DNA of 31,140 bases from an uncultured Gemmatimonadota bacterium (GTDB lineage Bacteria; Gemmatimonadota; Gemmatimonadetes; Gemmatimonadales; GWC2-71-9). Below, one piece after another: positions 1 through 8,304 of the stretch. Under the pieces are notes generated by a model. That model was given only the letters and a program-made list of their open reading frames with translations. It searched no databases and was not told where the DNA came from. The position numbers were made by a program, and so were the translations under genes. The stretch lies in the NCBI GenBank assembly GCA_946887295.1, contig CAMPKP010000022.1, positions 1 to 31,140 of the forward strand, read 5' to 3'. The first letter of the stretch is position 1, and each line of letters begins with the position of its first letter.

Positions 1-55
1 CCGTCCGCCGTCCGCCGTCCGCCGTCCGCCGTCCGCCGTCCGCCGTCCGCCGTCC
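1..55. repeat. Heptanucleotide tandem repeat (CCGTCCG)n
   Basis: Seven exact copies of CCGTCCG run from base 1 to 49, followed by a partial copy to base 55. The array continues off the left edge, so its true length is unknown. It ends two bases before the stop codon of the cytochrome c gene on the minus strand, so it lies directly in that gene's 3' flank. A 7-base unit is not a multiple of three, which argues against a coding repeat. It is a simple-sequence tract that could vary in copy number. Confidence 0.9.
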
Positions 56-57
56 CC

Positions 58-933
58 CTACTCCTCCGCCCCCGCCGGCAGCGACCGCATGTACATCCAC
101 ACCGCCCGGATCTCGTCGTCGGTCATGAGGCCGCTCCGGACCCAGGGCATCTTCTCCGGGTCGATCACGCTCCTGTCAGGGCGCCTGCCTTGACGGAGCG
201 CGTTGAAGAAGTCCTGCTCGCTCCAGCCGCGGAGCCGTCCCACCGTGATGTCCGGCGCGTCCGGGTTCGCGTCGCCTGCCAGGGCGAGGCCGTGACAGCT
301 TCGACAGCCGCCGAGGCTCGCCAGGTATTCGCCGTACTCCGCGGACACCGCGGGGCTCCGGTCGGGTCGGACCTCGTCATGGTCGATCAGGGTGACCGGC
401 AGCAGCGGCAGGTTGCCCCCCAGGTACAGAGCCCGCGCAACCGGGCCGATCTTCGGAACGGGCAGTTGCCGATCCACGGGTGGCAAGGTACGGAGGTAGC
501 CGACGAGCGCCGCGAGGTCCTCGTCCGTCAGCGATGTGAAGGCTTCGGAGGGCATGAAGATGAGCGAACGGCGGCCGCGTCCGACGCCATGGCGCAGCGC
601 GCGCTCGAGATCCGCGTCCGTCGCGTCGCCTATCCCGCCGCGGCCCGGCGTCAGGTTCGACCCGGCGAGCCGGCCGAACGCGGGGTCGTCCACCCACACC
701 TTCCCGCCCAGGTCCGCGCCGTGGCACTCCTGGCACTTTCCGATCGCCTCGACCAGATGGCGCCCGCGCGCCAGGGACGCGGAGTCGGCCGCCGCCCGGA
801 CGGGGGAGTCCGGAAAATCGTAGGTCCTGCGGATGTGCCGGGTGGAGACCACGTAGAGCGCGGCGACTGCGAGCGCGACGACAAGGACGAGGCCGCCCAG
901 AGCGCGGCCGGTCCACCGAAGCCATCGGGGCAC
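58..933 (-). CDS. Membrane-anchored diheme cytochrome c
   Basis: The 291-residue product has one N-terminal membrane segment (about residues 11-30) with little after it that looks like a cleavage site, so it is probably an anchored periplasmic electron carrier. Two c-type heme motifs are visible, CQECH at 67-71 and CRSCH at 210-214. Each is followed by a plausible axial Met, in FMPSEAF (M127) and KMPW (M262), so the protein is two tandem class I cytochrome c domains. The start is GTG, with AGGAGA on the minus strand about five bases upstream; an ATG at 925 is out of frame. It lies 39 bases downstream of the csoR-like gene on the same strand and may be the last gene of the copper operon. Its redox partner cannot be told from the sequence. 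Confidence 0.9.
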   Translation of the reverse strand: MPRWLRWTGRALGGLVLVVALAVAALYVVSTRHIRRTYDFPDSPVRAAADSASLARGRHLVEAIGKCQECHGADLGGKVWVDDPAFGRLAGSNLTPGRGGIGDATDADLERALRHGVGRGRRSLIFMPSEAFTSLTDEDLAALVGYLRTLPPVDRQLPVPKIGPVARALYLGGNLPLLPVTLIDHDEVRPDRSPAVSAEYGEYLASLGGCRSCHGLALAGDANPDAPDITVGRLRGWSEQDFFNALRQGRRPDRSVIDPEKMPWVRSGLMTDDEIRAVWMYMRSLPAGAEE

Positions 934-972
934 ACGAGTCTCCTGGGGAAGGGTGCGGGCGAGAAGATATCG

Positions 973-1308
973 CTACCGCACGCTCCTGTACACCAGCTCC
1001 ATGATCTCGTCGTACATGGCCTCGGTGCGCGCGTCGTCCCCCGAGCGGATCGCCTCCGCGGCGCAGTGCCGGAGATGGTTGTGCAGCATCGCCCGGCCGA
1101 CTCCGCGCAGCGCCTCCTGCACCGACGACACCTGGGTCAGCACATCGGCGCAGTAGCGCTCCTCCTCCACCATCTTCTGGAGGCCGCGGATCTGCCCCTC
1201 GATCCGGCGGAGCCGGGTGAGGACCGAGCGCTTGATCTCGGGATCCACCGCCACGGCATGCTCGCCGTCTCCCGGTCGGGCCCCGCAGGCGCAAGCGACA
1301 ACCGTCAT
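973..1308 (-). CDS. csoR: CsoR-family copper-sensing repressor
   Basis: The 111-residue protein belongs to the CsoR/RcnR family (DUF156), all-helical repressors that release DNA on binding Cu(I). The family ligand set is present with its usual spacing: C53, then H78 and C82 (C-x24-H-x3-C), in the contexts RYCADV and HNHLRHC. The helix with [13 protein letters not shown] (34-46) is typical of the family. The N-terminus carries an extra CAC (C6, C8) that could be a further metal site. The ATG overlaps the copA stop as ATGA, implying translational coupling. Autoregulation through the G-rich operator upstream of the operon at about 4024-4041 is inferred. The Cys-His-Cys set favours copper over nickel. 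Confidence 0.93.
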   Translation of the reverse strand: MTVVACACGARPGDGEHAVAVDPEIKRSVLTRLRRIEGQIRGLQKMVEEERYCADVLTQVSSVQEALRGVGRAMLHNHLRHCAAEAIRSGDDARTEAMYDEIMELVYRSVR

Positions 1309-3671
1309 CGATCCCCCCGATCGGAAAGGTTCCGGCTCCTCACGCGCCCCGCGCGCCTGAGTCTCAGGCTGTTGGCGACCACGCTCACCGAGCTCACCGC
1401 CATCGCCGCCGCCGCCATCGTCGGCGTGAGGCGGATGCCGAATGCCGGGTAGAGCGCGCCCGCAGCGATCGGGATGCCGACCACGTTGTAGACGAAGGCC
1501 CAGAAGAGATTCTGCCGGATCACGCGCATGGTGCGCCGGGCGAGCCGGATCGCCGCGGGGACGCCGAGCGGGTCGCCGCGCATGAGAGTGATGTCGCCCG
1601 CCTCGATGGCCACGTCGGTACCGGTCCCGATCGCAATGCCGACATCGGCCTGGGCCAGCGCGGGCGCGTCGTTGAGTCCGTCGCCCACCATCGCGACGGA
1701 CCGTCCCTGCTCCTGGAGTCGTCGGATCTCCTGCAGCTTCCGCTCGGGGAGCACGTCGGCGATCACCCGCTCGATGGCCACCGCCTTCGCCACGCTCGCC
1801 GCGGTGCGCACGTTGTCGCCGCTGAGCATGATGCTCTCGATGCCCATGTCCAGGAGCTCCGCCACGGCGGCCCGGCTGGTCGGCTTGATCGGGTCCGCGA
1901 CCGCCACGATCCCGACGACGCGACCGTCCACCGCCACGTAGACCGGCGTCAGCGCTTCCTCGCCCAGCCGCTCCGCCTCGGCGCGGAATTCCCCGGGCGC
2001 GATGCCGAGCTGGTGCAGCAGCGAGGGGTTACCGACGACCACCATCCGTCCCTCCACCCTGCCGGACACCCCCCGGCCGGTGCGGCTCTCGAAGTCCTCG
2101 GCCTCGGCGAGGACGAGCCCCCGGGCGACCGCCTCGGCGACGATCGCTTCACCCAGCGGGTGCTCGCTCCGGCGCTCGACCGACGCCGCCAGTCGCAGGA
2201 GCGAGGACTCGTCGTCGCCGATGACCCGCTGGACCGAGGACCGCCCCTCGGTCACGGTCCCGGTCTTGTCGAACACGACCGTGTCGAGGCGCTCGCTCCG
2301 CTCCAGGGGCTCGCCGCCCTTGATCAGGATGCCCAGCTCGGCGCCGCGGCCGGTCGAGACCATCACCGCCGTCGGCACCGCGAGGCCCATCGCGCAGGGA
2401 CAGGCGATGATGAGCACGGTGACTCCGGCGACGAGCGCCTGGAGATAGGCGGGCGGGGGACCCAGCACGAACCAGATCACGAACGTCGCGATCGCGATCG
2501 AGATCACCACCGGCACGAAGACGGCGGAGACGCGGTCGGCGAGTCGCTGGATCGGCGCCTTCGACCACTGCGCCTGCTGCACCAGGGTGATGATCCGCGA
2601 GAGCACCGTGTCCGCTCCCACCCGCTCGACCCGGAAGCGGAGCGCGCCGTTCCGGTTGAGCGTGGCGCCGATCACCGGGTCGCCGGAGGACTTCCGGACC
2701 GGGAGCGGCTCGCCCGTCAGCATGGACTCGTCCACGCTGCTGGCGCCTTCCACCACGACCCCGTCCGCCGGAATCGTCTCTCCCGGGCGGACCACCGCCT
2801 GGTCGCCGGGCCGGAGCTGCGCCAGAGGGATCAGCACTTCCGCGCCTTCCCGAACCACCCTCGCCGTCTCCGGCCGGAGACCGACCAGCCGGCGGATCGC
2901 GCCCGAGGTGCGGCTCTTGGCCCGCGCCTCCAGGAGGTTCCCCAGCAGGATGAGCGCGATGATCCAGACCACGGCCTCGTAGTAGACGTGCGGCGCGACA
3001 CCGCGGGCGCTGAACCAGTCGTCGGCCAGCGTCACCACGACGCTGTAGAGAAACGCGGTGCCCGTCCCGACCGCGATGAGCGTGTTCATATCGGCGGTGT
3101 GATGCCGGAACGCAGCCCAGGCCCGGGTATAGAAGTGGCGCCCGGCCCATCCCACCACGGGGACCGTGATGCCGAGCAGCAGCCAGCGCCACGCATCGGC
3201 CGGAACCCGGTCGATCCAGGGCGCGGCGCGGCGAAGGAGATCGGTGAGCGGCATCATCAGCGGCATGAGCGGGTCCGCCGCTCCGTGGCCCACCAGCTCC
3301 GCCAGCGGCATGCTGACGAGCATCGTGAGCAACGCGGCCACGAGGCTGAAGGCCAGCTTGCGGCGAAGCTCGCCGATCTCCTCCTGGCGGGCGGCATCCT
3401 GCACGTCCATCAGGGTCACCACCGACGCGTCGGGCGGAGGCAGCTCCGCGGCGTACCCCGTATTCCGGATGGTGGCGACGAGGCGATCGGGCGTGACGGC
3501 CGCGGGGTCGTACGAGACCGTCGCGGAGCCGGTCATCAGGTTGACGTTTGCCGCGCTCACGCCCGGCGTGCGCTCGAGCGCCCGCTGAACCCGGCCGCTG
3601 CACGCGGCGCAGGTCATGCCCTGCACCGGGATCGTGAGGTCGGAGGACGGAGCAGGCCGAGTCGCCGTCAT
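1305..3671 (-). CDS. copA: Cu(I)-exporting P1B-type ATPase
   Basis: The 788-residue pump exports Cu(I) from cytoplasm to periplasm. In order it shows one HMA domain with GMTCAAC (18-24), transmembrane helices, the actuator TGE (319-321), the membrane metal site CPC (424-426), the phosphorylation motif DKTGT (468-472, D468), SEHP (502-505) and the hinge GDGLND (663-668). The last helices carry YN (728-729) and M757-x2-S760-S761, which with CPC are the P1B-1 (copper) signature. The reading frame stays open 20 codons upstream, but the ATG at 3671 is preferred because it overlaps the stop of the preceding small gene as ATGA and places the HMA domain normally. A single N-terminal HMA domain and this length are ordinary for bacterial CopA. 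Confidence 0.97.
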   Translation of the reverse strand: MTATRPAPSSDLTIPVQGMTCAACSGRVQRALERTPGVSAANVNLMTGSATVSYDPAAVTPDRLVATIRNTGYAAELPPPDASVVTLMDVQDAARQEEIGELRRKLAFSLVAALLTMLVSMPLAELVGHGAADPLMPLMMPLTDLLRRAAPWIDRVPADAWRWLLLGITVPVVGWAGRHFYTRAWAAFRHHTADMNTLIAVGTGTAFLYSVVVTLADDWFSARGVAPHVYYEAVVWIIALILLGNLLEARAKSRTSGAIRRLVGLRPETARVVREGAEVLIPLAQLRPGDQAVVRPGETIPADGVVVEGASSVDESMLTGEPLPVRKSSGDPVIGATLNRNGALRFRVERVGADTVLSRIITLVQQAQWSKAPIQRLADRVSAVFVPVVISIAIATFVIWFVLGPPPAYLQALVAGVTVLIIACPCAMGLAVPTAVMVSTGRGAELGILIKGGEPLERSERLDTVVFDKTGTVTEGRSSVQRVIGDDESSLLRLAASVERRSEHPLGEAIVAEAVARGLVLAEAEDFESRTGRGVSGRVEGRMVVVGNPSLLHQLGIAPGEFRAEAERLGEEALTPVYVAVDGRVVGIVAVADPIKPTSRAAVAELLDMGIESIMLSGDNVRTAASVAKAVAIERVIADVLPERKLQEIRRLQEQGRSVAMVGDGLNDAPALAQADVGIAIGTGTDVAIEAGDITLMRGDPLGVPAAIRLARRTMRVIRQNLFWAFVYNVVGIPIAAGALYPAFGIRLTPTMAAAAMAVSSVSVVANSLRLRRAGRVRSRNLSDRGDR

Positions 3672-3781
3672 CGGGGCTTCCCGGCGCCTTCGTCGCGTCG
3701 ACCCGCGATGAAGAAGTACCAGTTCACCCATACGATCGCGGCGACTCCGCCCAGGATCACGATGAGATCGGCGGTGGTCAT
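3668..3781 (-). CDS. 37-residue single-pass membrane peptide in the copper operon
   Basis: This short frame is locked into the operon: its ATG overlaps the stop of the CopZ-like gene as ATGA, and its stop overlaps the copA ATG in the same way. The peptide has one hydrophobic segment (about residues 5-26, ending in an aromatic WVNWYFF) and a short basic/acidic tail ([12 protein letters not shown]). It carries no Cys, His or Met motif apart from the start Met. I do not recognise an established family. It looks to me like the N-terminal membrane anchor of cupredoxin-like proteins that accompany CopA in other genomes, without the cupredoxin domain, but this is recollection of pattern and not a search result. 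It could be a small CopA-associated subunit or a remnant. Confidence 0.72.
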   Translation of the reverse strand: MTTADLIVILGGVAAIVWVNWYFFIAGRRDEGAGKPR

Positions 3782-3987
3782 CCCTGTACCGTGGCGCGGT
3801 AGCCGGCCTCCGCGACGGCGCCCTCCAGCCGCGAAGGATCGGTGGCGCTTTCGTCGTAGCTCACGTCCGCCCGTCCGATCCGGATCGTGTCGATCCGGAC
3901 GCCGGGAAGGGCGCTGAGCGCGCGGGTGACCGCGTTGAGGCAGTGACCGCAACTCATGCCTTCGATGTGCAGGGTGGCTTGCCGCAT
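3778..3987 (-). CDS. copZ: CopZ-like heavy-metal-associated copper chaperone
   Basis: The 69-residue protein is a single HMA domain of about the usual length, with the metal-binding motif GMSCGHC (10-16; C13 and C16) and the expected beta-alpha-beta-beta-alpha-beta pattern. Such proteins carry Cu(I) in the cytoplasm and hand it to the CopA N-terminal domain. The His inside the CxxC (CGHC) is a variant of the common CxxC. It is the first gene after the promoter at 4017-4045. The minus-strand leader is about 20-25 bases and carries CCGGAG upstream of the ATG. Its stop overlaps the next start as ATGA. A mercury-type carrier is possible but unlikely given the csoR and copA neighbours. Confidence 0.93.
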   Translation of the reverse strand: MRQATLHIEGMSCGHCLNAVTRALSALPGVRIDTIRIGRADVSYDESATDPSRLEGAVAEAGYRATVQG

Positions 3988-4016
3988 GGGTGTGCTCCGG
4001 TGTGAGTTCCAGCCGG

Positions 4017-4045
4017 ATCATAAATAGGGGAGGGGGGTATGTCAA
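4017..4045 (-). promoter_or_regulatory. Sigma-70-type promoter of the copper operon
   Basis: Read on the minus strand, TTGACA (4045-4040) is followed by a 17-base spacer and TATGAT (4022-4017), one base from the consensus -10. The distance from the -10 to the CopZ-like ATG (3987) allows a 5' leader of roughly 20-25 bases. This is the strongest canonical promoter I found in the window. Confidence 0.8.
4024..4041 (-). promoter_or_regulatory. Candidate CsoR operator inside the promoter spacer
   Basis: The spacer between -35 and -10 holds, on the minus strand, ATACCCCCCTCCCCTATT, an AT-flanked C/G run in an otherwise mixed GC-rich sequence. Known CsoR sites are G-tract pseudo-palindromes with TACCCC / GGGGTA half-sites. 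Here the TACCCC half is clear, but the second half is in mirror and not inverted orientation, so the match is imperfect. Its place inside the spacer fits repression by blocking polymerase. Confidence 0.45.
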
Positions 4046-4220
4046 TCCGAGCGGGCTGAGCCAGTGCGCGACGGCGGCAGGGTGCAACAGGCGTGGGCAG
4101 GTCGCCATGTGGGGCTTCCCCGCAACGCGGCAGGGGAAGGCCGGAGTATTTCAAGTCCGCCTCAATCAATACGTTGCCACGATCTGCCGCGCGGCATGCC
4201 TCCTGCCCGTTTGACGCGTC

Positions 4221-5780
4221 ATGGAATCTCCCGACGCCGACCCTCCCGGCGACGCATTCCCCGCCTCCGCGGGTGAGCCGCTGGTTCCGATCCTTCGGAT
4301 GGATCGGGGCCCGGGTGATTTCGAGGCACTCGCGACCTGGCACCAGGCGCTGTCCAATGCGCTCGCCGCCGACGTCCCGCACGACCTGCTCGGACTCTGG
4401 CTCTATCCCCACGCCGGCGGGGTCGTGCTGCTCGGCCCGGAGGCGCTCGCCCAGGATGACCTCAGCGTCCCGCTCCCCTCCCCACAGCTTCAGCCCGGTC
4501 AGCTCGCGATCCTCGAGGAGATCGTCCGCGATGCGGGCTACCCCTCGACGGTGTCGCTCCCGATCCGCTTCGGCCGCCGCGACGTGGGCCTCCTGCTCGT
4601 CGCCAGTCTCCAGCCGGGGCGGTATCGCGGCATGGACCTCATGGTGCTCAGGCTCGCGGCACAGCGGTTGGCGCCGTCGCTCGGAAGGCTCGCCCGGCAG
4701 TGGGAGGGCCCCGATGGAGCACCGCATCACGGACCCGAGCGAATCGCCACGCTGCTGGATGCCGTGGCGCGGGCCGGCCAGACCGGCACCACCCCCATGC
4801 GGTTCGCCGCAGCGCTGGGACATGCCCTCGAGCCGCTCATCCCGCACGACCGCCTGGAGCTGATGCTCGCGGGACCGGGCGGCGGACGGTACTACCGTCT
4901 GGGCGAGCACTTCGGCGGTCCGCTCTGGGCCGATCCGTCGCTCGTGCTCGACGCCACGTCGCTCGATCTGGCCGGGCTCGCGGGTCCGCACGACCGCATC
5001 CTGCTCGGCGATGCCGGGCGCGATGCGCGCTGGCCTCGCGGCTACTTCACCGTGACCGATCCCGCGGGGGCCGAGCTGCGGGGGGTCGTGGGTGCGCGCG
5101 CGACCGGGCCCACGGGGCTCACCACCTACCTCCTGTTGGGCAGCGTGGGTCCCGAGCTTTACGACGAGGCGGATGCGGAGCTGCTGGGTCGGGTGGCCGC
5201 GCTGGTCGCGCCGCAGGTGGCGCTGCTGGTGGAGCAGGCGGCGAGAGACCGCGAGATGGTGGAGGAGTCGCCGCCGCCGCCGCTGCCCGCGCAGCTGCCC
5301 TCCGAGCTGCTGGAGATCGGCGAAGTCCTGGCGCTCGACCCCGAGCCGAGCCAGGCGACCCGGCGGGTGGCCGACCTCGCCGGCAGGTTCCTGCCGTTCG
5401 ACGAGCTGCATTTCGCGCTCCGGCTCAGCGAGGGAGACCGCGTGGTGCTGCTCGATCCGGGCGAGCGGAGGCAGCTGCCCGACCTGCCATCGGTCCCGGT
5501 GGCCGGTACGGCGCTGGGGCAGGTGCTGCAGGGCGAGCTGCCCCACCTCTTCGCGCTCGCGCAGGGCGAGGCGCGCCTCATCGTGCCGCTTCGGGTCGCC
5601 GGCCGAGTCCACGGCGCCCTGGTGCTGACCGCCGCCCCGCCCGCGGTCCTCAACCGCGCTCACGTCGAGCCGGCCCAGCGGCTGGCCGACGTGATCGCGC
5701 CCCATCTCGAGCTGCTCCGCCGGGCCGCGATGCTGCCCCCACCGTTCAGGCCCGGCTGGAAGCGCGAGCCGAAGCTCTAG
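4221..5780 (+). CDS. Protein with three GAF-like domains and no output domain
   Basis: The 519-residue protein has no membrane segment and no signal peptide. By eye it has three repeats of a GAF-like fold, at about residues 30-160, 175-345 and 360-505. Each ends in a strand-rich segment of the type GLLLVASLQPG or HGALVLTAAP, then a long helix such as EPAQRLADVIAPHLELLRRA. No kinase, cyclase, EAL or DNA-binding domain follows, so it would sense a ligand or bind a partner and not signal by itself. The start is ATG at 4221; no clear Shine-Dalgarno sequence precedes it. It is divergent from the copper operon (the 175-base gap holds a 7-bp hairpin, 4115-4121 with 4133-4139) and convergent with the histidine kinase, a possible partner. 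The GAF assignment is by pattern only. Confidence 0.7.
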   Translation: MESPDADPPGDAFPASAGEPLVPILRMDRGPGDFEALATWHQALSNALAADVPHDLLGLWLYPHAGGVVLLGPEALAQDDLSVPLPSPQLQPGQLAILEEIVRDAGYPSTVSLPIRFGRRDVGLLLVASLQPGRYRGMDLMVLRLAAQRLAPSLGRLARQWEGPDGAPHHGPERIATLLDAVARAGQTGTTPMRFAAALGHALEPLIPHDRLELMLAGPGGGRYYRLGEHFGGPLWADPSLVLDATSLDLAGLAGPHDRILLGDAGRDARWPRGYFTVTDPAGAELRGVVGARATGPTGLTTYLLLGSVGPELYDEADAELLGRVAALVAPQVALLVEQAARDREMVEESPPPPLPAQLPSELLEIGEVLALDPEPSQATRRVADLAGRFLPFDELHFALRLSEGDRVVLLDPGERRQLPDLPSVPVAGTALGQVLQGELPHLFALAQGEARLIVPLRVAGRVHGALVLTAAPPAVLNRAHVEPAQRLADVIAPHLELLRRAAMLPPPFRPGWKREPKL

Positions 5781-5801
5781 CGCGCAGGCCCGACCACCGC
5801 G

Positions 5802-7349
5802 TCACTCGACCACGGGCGGGGCGCGCCGGATCGGCCCCTCGGCCGGAAGGATGAACCAGAAGGTCGATCCCCGTCCCGGCAGTGACTCCGCCCCGATGGT
5901 CCCGCCATGCAGCTCCACCAGCTTCCTGCTGAGCGCGAGGCCGAGCCCGGTGCCCTGGGCCTGCCGGCTGGCGGAGCTGTCCACCTGGCTGAACTCCTGG
6001 AACAGCTTGGACATCTCCTCCGCGGCGATCCCGATGCCGGTGTCCGCCACCGAGACCCAGACGACGTCCTTGGTCACCAGCTTGCGCTCGTCGCCGGCGC
6101 GGTCCGCCGGAGGCGCCATGGGCGCCCGGGTGCTGAGCGCCGACAGGATGATGGTGCCGCCCTCGCCGGTGAACTTCGAGGCGTTCGACAGCAGGTTGAA
6201 GAGCACCTGACGGACCCGCACGCCGTCGGCCACTACCTGGAGGGGGCGATCGTCGAGCTCCAGCCACACCTCCTGCCGCTTCGCGCTCCGGAGGCTCGCG
6301 GTGTCGGTCACGGCACCGGTGATCGCCTCGCGCAGGTCGGTGAGGGCGAGCGACAGCGTCATCCGCCCGGCCTCGATCTTGGAGAGATCGAGGACACCGT
6401 TGATCAGCTCGAGCAGGTGGCGGCCGTTCCGCAGCACCGCCTCGAGAAAATCACGCTGCTGCGGGCCGACCTCTCCCACGCCGCCCGTGAGGATCAGATC
6501 GGAAAAGCCGATGATGGCGTTGAGCGGGGTGCGAAGCTCGTGGCTCATGTTGGCGAGGAACTCGCTCTTGAGCCGGGTGGCGCGCTGCAGCTCGGCGTTC
6601 TTCGCGGCCAGGGCGCGCTCGTTGCGACGGCTCTCCTCCAGCACCTCCGCGCGGTCGAGGCCGAGCACCACCTGGTCGCCCAGGGTCTGGAGCAGCTGGA
6701 GGTCATGGGCGCCGAACGGACGTCCGTCGCGGCGATTGTAGACCGCCACGCACCCGATCACCACGCCGGCGGAGCGGAGCGGCACGATCGCGACGGTGCG
6801 CAGGACGAAGTCCAGCCCCGGCATCCTGTAGCTCCGGGGATCGGCATCCATGTCGTTGGACAGGACCGGCGTGCCGTTGGTGACCACCGAGCCCAGGAGC
6901 GAGTCGTCCACCGGTATCAGGCGGCCCTTCGTGATCGAGAGCGGACCGGTCACCGCGGCCACCTTGAGGAAGCGACCTTCCTCCACCACCAGGACCACGC
7001 CGCCGCTCTCCGCCTCGAGCAGCTCCACGGCGGCCTCGGCGATCTCCTGCAGGAGGTGGGAGAGCTCGCTGCTGGCGAGCAGCGTCGCGGCGACGCGCCG
7101 GAGCCGCTCGAGCTCCCGGTTCCGGGCGGCCGAGGCCGCGAGCGCGTCCCTGAGAGTCGTGCTGCGCCGCAGGGCCCGGGCGTCGCCCGCGCGGAGCGCG
7201 CCGAAGGTGAGCCCGGTCGTGACCAGAGGAAGGGCGATCCCGAGCCAATGGTTCTGAAAGGCGAAGTAGATCCCGAGCCACCCGATGACGAGCGCGATCC
7301 CGGTGAGCGTGCGCGACGCGTCGATTCTGCCCCGGTGGAAGGGCGCCAT
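5802..7349 (-). CDS. GAF-domain sensor histidine kinase
   Basis: The 515-residue protein has two N-terminal membrane helices (about 13-31 and 34-52) with almost no periplasmic loop. A GAF domain (about 86-235) and a coiled coil (236-262) follow, then a HisKA domain with SHELRTP (phospho-acceptor H270) and an HATPase domain with N389 (NLLSNASKF), DTGIG (436-440) and GTGLGLA (467-473). It ends without a receiver domain, so a separate response regulator is needed; none lies in this window. The frame stays open upstream, but the ATG at 7349 is chosen because it overlaps the stop of the preceding Bfd-like gene as TGATG. The cytoplasmic GAF domain and nearly absent periplasmic sensor point to an intracellular signal, which is inferred. 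Confidence 0.92.
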   Translation of the reverse strand: MAPFHRGRIDASRTLTGIALVIGWLGIYFAFQNHWLGIALPLVTTGLTFGALRAGDARALRRSTTLRDALAASAARNRELERLRRVAATLLASSELSHLLQEIAEAAVELLEAESGGVVLVVEEGRFLKVAAVTGPLSITKGRLIPVDDSLLGSVVTNGTPVLSNDMDADPRSYRMPGLDFVLRTVAIVPLRSAGVVIGCVAVYNRRDGRPFGAHDLQLLQTLGDQVVLGLDRAEVLEESRRNERALAAKNAELQRATRLKSEFLANMSHELRTPLNAIIGFSDLILTGGVGEVGPQQRDFLEAVLRNGRHLLELINGVLDLSKIEAGRMTLSLALTDLREAITGAVTDTASLRSAKRQEVWLELDDRPLQVVADGVRVRQVLFNLLSNASKFTGEGGTIILSALSTRAPMAPPADRAGDERKLVTKDVVWVSVADTGIGIAAEEMSKLFQEFSQVDSSASRQAQGTGLGLALSRKLVELHGGTIGAESLPGRGSTFWFILPAEGPIRRAPPVVE

Positions 7350-7561
7350 CAGCGGGGTTCTTCCCAGAGCAGCTCGCCGAAGGTGGTCTCGCCGGTCGCC
7401 AGCATGCGACGGAGGTAGGGCCGGCAGAGACCGCACTGGGCCCCGCATCCCGTCTCCCGCATCAAGGCGTCGAGGTCCCAGCCGGCTGCCCGGGCCCGCG
7501 TCAGCAAAACGCTGAAAGGCACTCCCCGGCAGACGCACATCGAGACAGCCACCTTCGACAC
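7349..7561 (-). CDS. Bfd-like [2Fe-2S] ferredoxin
   Basis: The 70-residue protein matches the BFD-like [2Fe-2S]-binding domain: C9-x-C11 in MCVCRGVPF, and C43-x2-C46 in CGAQCGLC, with the helical middle region of the family. C39 is an extra cysteine near the second pair. Known members include bacterioferritin-associated ferredoxin, which helps release stored iron, and cluster domains of larger oxidoreductases. The start taken is GTG at 7561, seven bases after the SDR stop. An ATG at 7540, preceded by AAGGTGG at good spacing, would give a 63-residue product starting just before the first Cys pair and may be the true start. It overlaps the kinase gene. No bacterioferritin gene is nearby, so its role is open. 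Confidence 0.85.
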   Translation of the reverse strand: MSKVAVSMCVCRGVPFSVLLTRARAAGWDLDALMRETGCGAQCGLCRPYLRRMLATGETTFGELLWEEPR

Positions 7562-7568
7562 GTCGGAG

Positions 7569-8279
7569 CTACGGATTGGAGGGGCGGATGTCGACTTCGC
7601 TCACGAGTGCGCGCGACGGGAGTCGAAGCGAGTGCAGAATGGTCTCCGCCACGTCCTCCGGCTGCAGGATGCGCGTGGGGTCGGACTTCAGCATGGGCTG
7701 GTCGCGAAGCATGCCCGTGGCTACCGAGCCGGGGCAGATCGTCGTGACGCGGATTCCCTCCTTCCGGAGCTCGAGCATGAGCGAGCGGCCGAAGCCGAGC
7801 ACCCCGTGCTTCGAGGCGGCGTAGGCCGAGCCGCCGGCGAAGCCGGTGCGGGCCGAGAGGCTCGCCACGTTCACGATGTCGCCGTTGCCTCTGGCGCGCA
7901 TCGGCGGCAGCACCGCGCGGGTCATCAGGAAGAGGCCCCGCAGATTGGTGGCCATCGTGACGTCCCAGTCCTCCACCGTGAGATCCGCGATGGGCCGCGC
8001 GATGAGCACGCCGGCGTTGTTGACCAGCACGCCGATCTCGCCCAGCGTGCGGGCGACGTGGTCCACCACGGCCGTCACCTGCGGCGGATCGGCGACGTCT
8101 CCCGCGCGGCCGGCCGCCTCGATCCCCTGGGCGCGAAGCTCCGCCACCAGCGACTCGACCTTGTCCGCGCTCCTGGCGCAGACGCCCACCCGGTAGCCGG
8201 CGCGCCCGAGCGCGAAGGCGGTGGCGCGGCCGATACCCTGCGTCGCGCCGGTGACGAGCGCGGTGGTCGTGGGAGGCAT
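7569..8279 (-). CDS. Short-chain dehydrogenase/reductase (classical SDR)
   Basis: From the ATG at 8279 the product is 236 residues, a usual length for a classical NAD(P)-dependent SDR. It shows the nucleotide-binding TGATQGIG (10-17), NNAG (87-90), the catalytic S140 and Y153-x3-K157, and CPG (182-184). R36 and S37 after the second strand suggest NADP(H) preference. The substrate is unknown. Translation could also begin nine codons upstream at 8306, but that ATG shares bases with the divergent ABC transporter start. The 8279 ATG has a TATCTTGT box four bases upstream and puts the glycine motif at the normal distance from the N-terminus. It is the first gene of an SDR / Bfd-like / kinase run with a 7-base gap and a 1-base overlap. 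Confidence 0.9.
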   Translation of the reverse strand: MPPTTTALVTGATQGIGRATAFALGRAGYRVGVCARSADKVESLVAELRAQGIEAAGRAGDVADPPQVTAVVDHVARTLGEIGVLVNNAGVLIARPIADLTVEDWDVTMATNLRGLFLMTRAVLPPMRARGNGDIVNVASLSARTGFAGGSAYAASKHGVLGFGRSLMLELRKEGIRVTTICPGSVATGMLRDQPMLKSDPTRILQPEDVAETILHSLRLPSRALVSEVDIRPSNP

Positions 8280-8283
8280 GGGA

Positions 8284-8291
8284 ACAAGATA
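8284..8291 (-). promoter_or_regulatory. Start-proximal TAnnTT box for the SDR operon
   Basis: Read on the minus strand, TATCTTGT sits four bases before the ATG at 8279. It partly matches TAnnTTTG (last two bases swapped) and has the same 4-base spacing as the perfect boxes at 14932 and 24302. It lies in the only AT-rich stretch between the divergent genes. Confidence 0.4.
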
Positions 8292-8293
8292 AT

Positions 8294-8301
8294 TACCTTC
8301 C
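8294..8301 (+). promoter_or_regulatory. Start-proximal TAnnTT box for the ABC transporter
   Basis: TACCTTCC lies three bases before the ATG at 8305. It matches the TAnnTT core but not the final TG. It is back to back with the minus-strand box, so both promoters would share about 18 bases. No Shine-Dalgarno sequence is evident for this gene. Confidence 0.35.
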
Positions 8302-8304
8302 GTC

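Noticed and set aside
2013..3917. Long open frame on the plus strand (634 codons)
   Set aside because: Antisense shadow of copA; repeated Arg/His/Asp-rich sequence without domain character.
4115..4139. Hairpin CTTCCCC / GGGGAAG before the triple-GAF gene
   Set aside because: A 7-bp stem with an 11-base loop and no T-run or aptamer-like surroundings is common by chance in GC-rich DNA.
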